A stretch of DNA of 11,129 nucleotides from Victivallales bacterium (lineage in GTDB: Bacteria > Verrucomicrobiota > Lentisphaeria > Victivallales > SZUA-371): assembly GCA_028691155.1 (NCBI GenBank), contig JAQUZV010000047.1, positions 1 to 11,129 on the forward strand, in the 5' to 3' direction. Positions 7,684-11,129 of the stretch are shown one piece after another. Numbering within the stretch: the stretch's first letter is position 1; each line of letters begins with the position of its first letter. The notes under the pieces are model-generated. The model worked only from the letters and a program-made list of their open reading frames with translations, was not told the origin of the DNA and ran no database searches. The position numbers were made by a program, and so were the translations under genes.

Positions 7684-7712
7684 TTTTCATAGGTTGAGCG
7701 CTCGGTTATAAT
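7684..7712 (+). promoter_or_regulatory. Candidate sigma-70-type promoter (TTTTCA - 17 - TATAAT)
   Basis: A perfect -10 hexamer TATAAT lies at 7707-7712. With a 17-base spacer, the -35 hexamer is TTTTCA (7684-7689), matching TTGACA at four of six positions. Transcription would begin near 7719 and run into two consecutive hairpins, then the broken glutaredoxin gene and, some 500 bases on, the membrane-protein gene. The local sequence is far more A+T-rich than the flanking genes, so a chance -10 match is a real possibility. The -10 box also forms part of the left arm of the hairpin at 7703-7740. Confidence 0.35.
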
Positions 7713-7740
7713 TGTAATGTAAGGGATTACAGTATAACCG
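7703..7740. repeat. Strong imperfect inverted repeat (8 + 6 bp stem, 7-base loop)
   Basis: CGGTTATA (7703-7710) pairs with TATAACCG (7733-7740), and TGTAAT (7713-7718) pairs with ATTACA (7726-7731). A small 2x1 internal mismatch separates the two stem parts, and the loop is GTAAGGG. No T-tract follows on either strand, so it is not an intrinsic terminator on its own. It may stabilise the 3' end of the polysaccharide mRNA, be a dyad operator over the TATAAT box it contains, or be a leftover insertion-sequence end. The pairing is read directly from the sequence. The role is open. Confidence 0.7.
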
Positions 7741-7742
7741 AT

Positions 7743-7767
7743 AAAAAGAGGTTTTGCCTGCTTTTTT
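7743..7767 (+). terminator. Terminator-like hairpin with T6 tail
   Basis: AAAAAGAGG (7743-7751), loop TTTTG, then CCTGCTTTTTT (7757-7767) forms a nine-pair stem with one bulged G, including four G-C pairs, and ends in six T. This looks like a weak intrinsic terminator, flanked by an A-tract so it might act in both directions. It lies 3 bases after the stronger inverted repeat and about 300 bases after the polymerase stop codon. It could close the polysaccharide transcript, or act as an attenuator for transcription from the candidate promoter at 7684-7712. Confidence 0.42.
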
Positions 7768-7813
7768 CTCAATTTTATGTCATATTCACGTTAGTGCGAA
7801 ACTGCAATCGCAA

Positions 7814-7822
7814 GGGGGGGGG
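7814..7822 (+). repeat. Run of nine G directly before the glutaredoxin start codon
   Basis: Nine consecutive G residues (7814-7822) are followed by AATC and the ATG at 7827. The tract occupies the ribosome-binding position, preceded by CAA, and would serve as a G-rich Shine-Dalgarno with 4-12 bases of spacing. Homopolymeric G runs this long are prone to slipped-strand length change, which would alter spacing to the start codon. They are also prone to sequencing error, so the true length needs checking. Confidence 0.6.
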
Positions 7823-7826
7823 AATC

Positions 7827-8082
7827 ATGCTCAAAGTCTACGCCCGGAACATCTGTCCGTATTGCATTGCCGCGGCAAAGTGGCTTGGGGAACACAAGAG
7901 GCCCTGTCGAATACTTCGACGGCGAAGAGCAGCCAGAACCGATGGGAAAGAAAATGATCGGAGTCAACGACAGCGGCAACGGGGTGGTTTCAACGCTGGA
8001 ATTCAATGGCAGATGGGGTCACGGCGAAGTGTCCGAGGCCACGAAATCAGCACGGGAACTCAAGACGCTCAGCATCCGATGA
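7827..8082 (+). pseudogene. Glutaredoxin-like gene broken by a single-base frameshift
   Basis: From the ATG at 7827 the frame encodes MLKVYARNICPYCIAAAKWL, a glutaredoxin beta strand followed by the CPYC redox site (Cys10, Cys13) and first helix. After GEHKR (ending 7901) this frame turns into Arg/Gln-rich nonsense. The frame one base later continues the fold, starting PVEYFDGEEQPEP and running through MIGVNDSGNGVVSTLEFNGR, then WGHGEV, to a TGA at 8080-8082. Removing one C from the CCC run at 7902-7904 restores an 84-residue protein, close to the usual size of small glutaredoxins. These proteins reduce disulfides or glutathione adducts in the cytoplasm. The usual cis-Pro (TVP) before the last strand is not evident; the matching spot reads VVSTLEF. 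It is a recent pseudogene, a sequencing error, or less likely a programmed frameshift. Confidence 0.68.
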
Positions 8083-8219
8083 TCTCTTTCGCCGAAGGAG
8101 CACCCAACCGTTTTTCAAAAGTTTTTCGCTTCCCGAATTGCAATCTCCCGGATAACGGATTACATCATTCTTTTGTTCATCCCCAAAAGGAAACCTCTCC
8201 GGGAATTCGCAGAGTAGAC
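8083..8219. other. Gene-free spacer before the membrane-protein gene
   Basis: Nothing convincing is encoded here. The frame that runs through it in phase with the downstream gene has an irregular, hydrophilic composition unlike the downstream protein. A poor promoter-like pair (TTGCAA 8138-8143, 17 bases, TACATC 8161-8166) could serve the downstream gene but matches consensus at only seven of twelve positions. Confidence 0.4.
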
Positions 8220-9839
8220 ATGATCAGATCGAGTGGTGCTCCGGCTTTTTTCGCCCTGTCACTGGCATGTCTGATCCTTTATTTTCATTACGGATTTCTG
8301 AAAGCGGGCGTACCGGTACGGCTTCTGGGCCTTCCGCTCGCGGCGGCGGCTTCCCTCGCCGCTATCAAATGGCGCTGGGAAGAGAAACTGCCGAAATTCC
8401 GCAGCCGCAGTGAAAACGCGCTCTTTTCCGCGATAGCCGTGTTGTTCCTGGCCGGCCAACTTTATCTTCTCACCGTCCCCAATCAACTCTGGATCATGTC
8501 CGAATATCTGCGGGTTACGGGTATCGGGTTCGAACATCTGCCTGGCGACTGCTACAGACTGGGAATCTTCCTGGTCGCCACGGCCGGATGGTATGCCGTG
8601 AAACGACTTTTTCTGCTCGTATGGCGGCAGGTCGAAGAACCGGTGGGGAGACTATGGCGTTCCCTGGACCGATTCGACGCGATTCTTTTTCTCCTGGGAA
8701 TCCTGATTTTCGGCACGGCGGTGATCATCTGTTTTCACTCCACGAATCTGTTTTATTACCCCTGGCCCCCATACGTCAAAGAATACGATATTCTTTTTAC
8801 CAGCGATAGCGGCATATTGGCCGCGGATTGCACATACATCAACCTGTTTTCCCAGGAAAATGACTTTCGGCAGATGCTGTTCGCGCTGTTTTCTCTCCAT
8901 GTGCTGCTGTTCCATCTTCCCGCCTATTTTCTGCCTCTGGAATCTTGGGTGCGGGGAGCCGCCTACGCGCTCCCGCAGTTGGTTTTCCTGGAGGGGGCGG
9001 TACTTCTCCTGGCGCATCTGCTGGGTTTAAAGCGCTGGGACAAGGCGGCGTTCTTCCTGCTGGCGAACAGCTCTTTTCCCGTGCTGCTCTTTTCCCTGAT
9101 GCAGGAGCAGTATGTGATCGCGGTGTTCTTCCTGCTGCTTTATCTGCTGCTCTGCCGCGAGACGGGCGCCGGAGTCTTGCTCGCCGCCGCGGGAGGAACG
9201 CTAAGTTCCAGCGCCATTGCGTTGTTTCTGATTCCCGGAGAAACCTGGCGGAGACGGCGAAACGTGCTGGTGCAGGCCATTCTGTTCGGCGGCGGCATGG
9301 CGCTGGTCACCGCGAAATGGGGACTGATCGGAAAGCTGATCCAGAAACTGCACCTTTACGCCACCTTCACCGGAAAGGGAGTACCGTGGGCAAACAAATG
9401 GGAACAGTACCTCCATTTTATTTCCAGTTGCTTTATTGCGCCACAAATCGTGGAATCTGACCGGACGCTCCAACTCGCTCCGCCCTCTGGAGACATCGCC
9501 TGGGACGGAATTCTGATCGGTGCCCTCCTGATATGCGCCTACCTCCTCAACCGGCATGACGACCGGGCGCGGCTCTGCTTCCGCTGGATGCTGTTTTCGA
9601 CGTTCCTGCTTCTGGTGGTCGGCTGGGGCAGCATGGAAAACGGAATGGTGCTCTACACCCTTTATTTTCAGTGGGCATCCTGCGCGCTGCTCTGGCTTCT
9701 GACAGAAAAAATATTCTACGGTTGCCCATGGGGACGGCGGCTGGTGATCGGAATAACCGCCGCCGGAATGCTCGCCTGCAATGTCCCTGCCATCTATGCC
9801 ATCTGGCAATGGGGAACCATCAACTATCCTACCGTATGA
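8220..9839 (+). CDS. Polytopic membrane protein, probable lipid-donor (GT-C-like) glycosyltransferase
   Basis: I chose the ATG at 8220, where hydrophobic sequence begins; upstream codons in the same open frame derive from the shifted glutaredoxin region. The ribosome site is weak (AGAG at 8211-8214). The 539-residue product has about 11-12 membrane helices, with Arg/Lys-rich cytoplasmic loops such as KWRWEEK and ETWRRRRN. After the fourth helix a loop of about 50 residues carries a conserved-looking motif, TSDSG (194-198), then D203 and FSQENDFRQ (210-218). Such acid-rich outer loops hold the catalytic or metal site in GT-C enzymes, although in those the acidic pair usually follows the first helix. 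A membrane glycosyltransferase using a polyprenyl-phosphate sugar is inferred from this layout and from the prenyl-phosphate pentose synthase gene directly downstream, whose earlier candidate start overlaps this stop codon (ATGA). I recognise no specific family. A flippase or unknown transporter is the main alternative. Confidence 0.6.
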   Translation: MIRSSGAPAFFALSLACLILYFHYGFLKAGVPVRLLGLPLAAAASLAAIKWRWEEKLPKFRSRSENALFSAIAVLFLAGQLYLLTVPNQLWIMSEYLRVTGIGFEHLPGDCYRLGIFLVATAGWYAVKRLFLLVWRQVEEPVGRLWRSLDRFDAILFLLGILIFGTAVIICFHSTNLFYYPWPPYVKEYDILFTSDSGILAADCTYINLFSQENDFRQMLFALFSLHVLLFHLPAYFLPLESWVRGAAYALPQLVFLEGAVLLLAHLLGLKRWDKAAFFLLANSSFPVLLFSLMQEQYVIAVFFLLLYLLLCRETGAGVLLAAAGGTLSSSAIALFLIPGETWRRRRNVLVQAILFGGGMALVTAKWGLIGKLIQKLHLYATFTGKGVPWANKWEQYLHFISSCFIAPQIVESDRTLQLAPPSGDIAWDGILIGALLICAYLLNRHDDRARLCFRWMLFSTFLLLVVGWGSMENGMVLYTLYFQWASCALLWLLTEKIFYGCPWGRRLVIGITAAGMLACNVPAIYAIWQWGTINYPTV

Positions 9840-9853
9840 AAGGATTGCATTCC

Positions 9854-10744
9854 ATGCTGAAAACATTCACCGCCGTCATAAAGCTGCTCAGGGTGGACCA
9901 TTACATAAAGAACGCGCTCTGTTTTCTTCCGCTGATCTTCAGCGGCAAGCTGTTCCATGGCGAAGGCTTTGTCACGACGTTGCTCGGAGCGGCGGCCTTC
10001 AGCGCGCTCTCCTCGTGCGTCTATATCTACAACGACCTCTGCGACATCAAATTCGACCGGCACCATCCGCGGAAATGCCGCCGCCCCCTGGCCAGCGGAG
10101 AACTCTCCCCCGCCGCCGCATGGCTGCTGCTGGGAACGATGGCGACATTAATGCTCATTCCAGGGTATCTTGCGGCGGGAACGAACTGGCAACCGTGGGC
10201 AATCCTGGCGGCATACGCCGTCAGCAATCTCTGCTACTCCCGTTGGCTGAAACACATCGTGCTGGTAGACGTCGGGGTGATTGCATCCGGATTCCTGCTG
10301 CGGCTCTTCTACGGGGCCGGACTCCTTTCTATTCCATTGTCGGCCTGGATGTTCCTGACCATCCTTGCCGCCTCCCTGTTCATGGGACTCGGCAAGCGCC
10401 GCAACGAGATGCTTTGCGAAAAGAAGGTAAAAACGCGTTCGGTCCTGAACGGATATTCCTGGAATTTTCTCGACCGGAACATGTACATCATGATGTCCTT
10501 GACCATTGTATTTTACGCCCTCTGGACGATCAATTCTCCGTCGCGCGACAACAGCAACATGAAAATCACCCCCCTGATGTGGACAATTCCCGGAGTGATC
10601 TTCCTGCTGATGCGTTACAGTCTCATCATCGAGCGCGGCGCGGAAGGCGATCCAACCCGGGTGCTGTTCTCCGACCGCGTACTCTTGGTCCTATCGGTTC
10701 TTCTCGGTGGGACGCTGGTAATTATGCGCAACGCCGTGTCATGA
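9854..10744 (+). CDS. UbiA-family prenyltransferase, decaprenyl-phosphate phosphoribosyltransferase (DPPR synthase) type
   Basis: The 296-residue integral membrane protein has about eight or nine helices and the markers of the DPPR-synthase branch of UbiA (PF01040). These are LLRVDHYIKN (11-20), the first Asp motif NDLCDIKFD with D61, D64 and D68, HPRKCRRPLASGEL, and the second motif LKHIVLVDVGVIASGFLLR (132-150) with D139. GLGKRRNEM and a C-terminal GDPTRVLFSDR follow. In actinobacteria (Rv3806c) this enzyme joins PRPP to decaprenyl phosphate, the entry to decaprenyl-phosphoryl arabinose. Homologues in other phyla serve pentose or related glycan donors. The ATG at 9854 has AAAGGA (9839-9844) 9 bases upstream. 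The in-frame ATG at 9836 overlaps the preceding stop as ATGA and would add six residues. Either way the gene is coupled to the membrane glycosyltransferase-like gene. No epimerase or reductase partners (DprE1/DprE2) are visible in the window. Confidence 0.85.
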   Translation: MLKTFTAVIKLLRVDHYIKNALCFLPLIFSGKLFHGEGFVTTLLGAAAFSALSSCVYIYNDLCDIKFDRHHPRKCRRPLASGELSPAAAWLLLGTMATLMLIPGYLAAGTNWQPWAILAAYAVSNLCYSRWLKHIVLVDVGVIASGFLLRLFYGAGLLSIPLSAWMFLTILAASLFMGLGKRRNEMLCEKKVKTRSVLNGYSWNFLDRNMYIMMSLTIVFYALWTINSPSRDNSNMKITPLMWTIPGVIFLLMRYSLIIERGAEGDPTRVLFSDRVLLVLSVLLGGTLVIMRNAVS

Positions 10745-10808
10745 TTCCCCCGAATCCCCCCGCCGCGCCGACGTAAAAATCCCCGGCGGCATCCCGACCA
10801 ACATCGGT

Positions 10809-11129
10809 TCAGCGACAGATTTTATCCAGTTCAGCAGCCGTGGCATTACCCCAAATCGCGGCGACCTCGGCGGCGGGAACCCATCCTTCCACATTTTCCG
10901 CCTTGATCCGAATCCAGTCGGGACGTTCCTCCTCAATGGACACCTTCTCGCCATAGCGCAATTTAAGCCCGGCATAACCGGAATTCTCCGACGGCAGATT
11001 GTAAACCTGAGCCCGTTTGCTGATGACCACACCTTGATTATCGGCATAAGTGGAACGGTATTGGCTGAACACCGCAATCAGGCAAATGGTGGCCGCCGCC
11101 GTCAATACCGCGGAATAGTACCAGACACC
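10809..11129 (-). CDS. BatE-like membrane-anchored SH3-domain protein, C-terminal part (cut by window edge)
   Basis: The reverse-strand frame is open through the right edge and stops at TGA (10811-10809). The visible 106 residues begin GVWYYSAVLTAAATICLIAV, a membrane helix. A short linker and a bacterial SH3-like domain follow: GVVISKRAQVYNLPSENSGY, LRYGEKVSIEE, DWIRIKAENVEGWVPAAEVA. A short tail ends in DKICR. BatE proteins of the Bat (aerotolerance) operon have N-terminal TPR repeats followed by just this helix-SH3 end, so the missing part probably holds TPRs. Other TPR- or TM-SH3 proteins share this ending, so BatE is a likely but not certain name. The TTG at 11105-11103 is not needed as a start because the frame continues beyond the window. 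The gene is convergent with the UbiA-type gene, with a 64-base C-rich gap and no clean terminator between them. Confidence 0.66.
   Translation of the reverse strand, partial: GVWYYSAVLTAAATICLIAVFSQYRSTYADNQGVVISKRAQVYNLPSENSGYAGLKLRYGEKVSIEEERPDWIRIKAENVEGWVPAAEVAAIWGNATAAELDKICR

Noticed and set aside
7696..7703. Palindrome GAGCGCTC beside the main hairpin
   Set aside because: An 8-base palindrome without a second copy is not distinguishable from chance, although it adjoins the -10 box.
8138..8166. Promoter for the membrane-protein operon (TTGCAA, 17 bases, TACATC)
   Set aside because: Only seven of twelve consensus bases match and no other support is visible.
9781..10776. A 331-codon plus-strand open frame overlapping the UbiA-type gene
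   Set aside because: It is Arg/Pro/Gly-rich and out of phase with an enzyme carrying clear family motifs.
10745..10808. C-rich gap (C5, C6 and C4 runs) as a terminator or minus-strand G-quadruplex
   Set aside because: The CCGCCG/CGGCGG pairing has an 18-base loop and no proper T-tract after it, and only three long G-runs exist unless the G6 is split; too weak to call.
1..11129. CRISPR arrays, tRNA or rRNA genes, toxin-antitoxin or phage-defence systems
   Set aside because: No regularly spaced repeats, cloverleaf-like segments or conserved RNA sequence were seen; the nucleotidyltransferase-like gene lacks an adjacent HEPN partner that would indicate an MNT/HEPN pair.

Overview
The window comes from a diderm bacterium of roughly 55% G+C. 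It carries an outer-membrane polysaccharide export lipoprotein, a periplasmic chain-length protein and the tail of a BatE-like SH3 protein. This combination, with the codon style and several heavily diverged family members, fits the PVC superphylum (Lentisphaerota or Verrucomicrobiota). That placement is inference; no rRNA or other marker gene is present.

Positions 1-7442 (+) are the downstream half of an exopolysaccharide locus, packed as one operon-like run: the end of an initiating polyprenyl-phosphate sugar phosphotransferase; a protein that joins degenerate nucleotidyltransferase, left-handed beta-helix and degenerate sugar-transferase parts; an uncharacterised Pol-beta-type nucleotidyltransferase-like protein; a Wzz/Wzc-like co-polymerase with a degenerate BY-kinase domain and a TTG start; a Wza-type export lipoprotein; and a Wzy/O-antigen-ligase-type membrane protein. 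Together they would start the lipid-linked repeat unit, polymerise it, set its length and export it. No flippase and no ordinary glycosyltransferases are visible; they presumably lie upstream.

Positions 7443-8219 are a scar zone without an intact gene. It holds the C-terminal remnant of an IS256/Mutator-family transposase, an A+T-rich patch with a candidate promoter, a strong hairpin and a terminator-like hairpin, a run of nine G just before a start codon, and a glutaredoxin gene broken by one extra base. Because of that frameshift, the glutaredoxin start reads in frame into the next membrane-protein gene and makes a misleading 681-codon open frame.

Positions 8220-10744 (+) are a two-gene unit: a large polytopic membrane protein resembling lipid-donor (GT-C-like) glycosyltransferases, and a UbiA-family prenyltransferase of the decaprenyl-phosphate phosphoribosyltransferase type. 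A plausible joint role is making a polyprenyl-phosphoryl pentose and transferring it outside the membrane. From 10809 to the right edge, on the opposite strand and convergent, is the C-terminal part of a BatE-like membrane-anchored SH3 protein.
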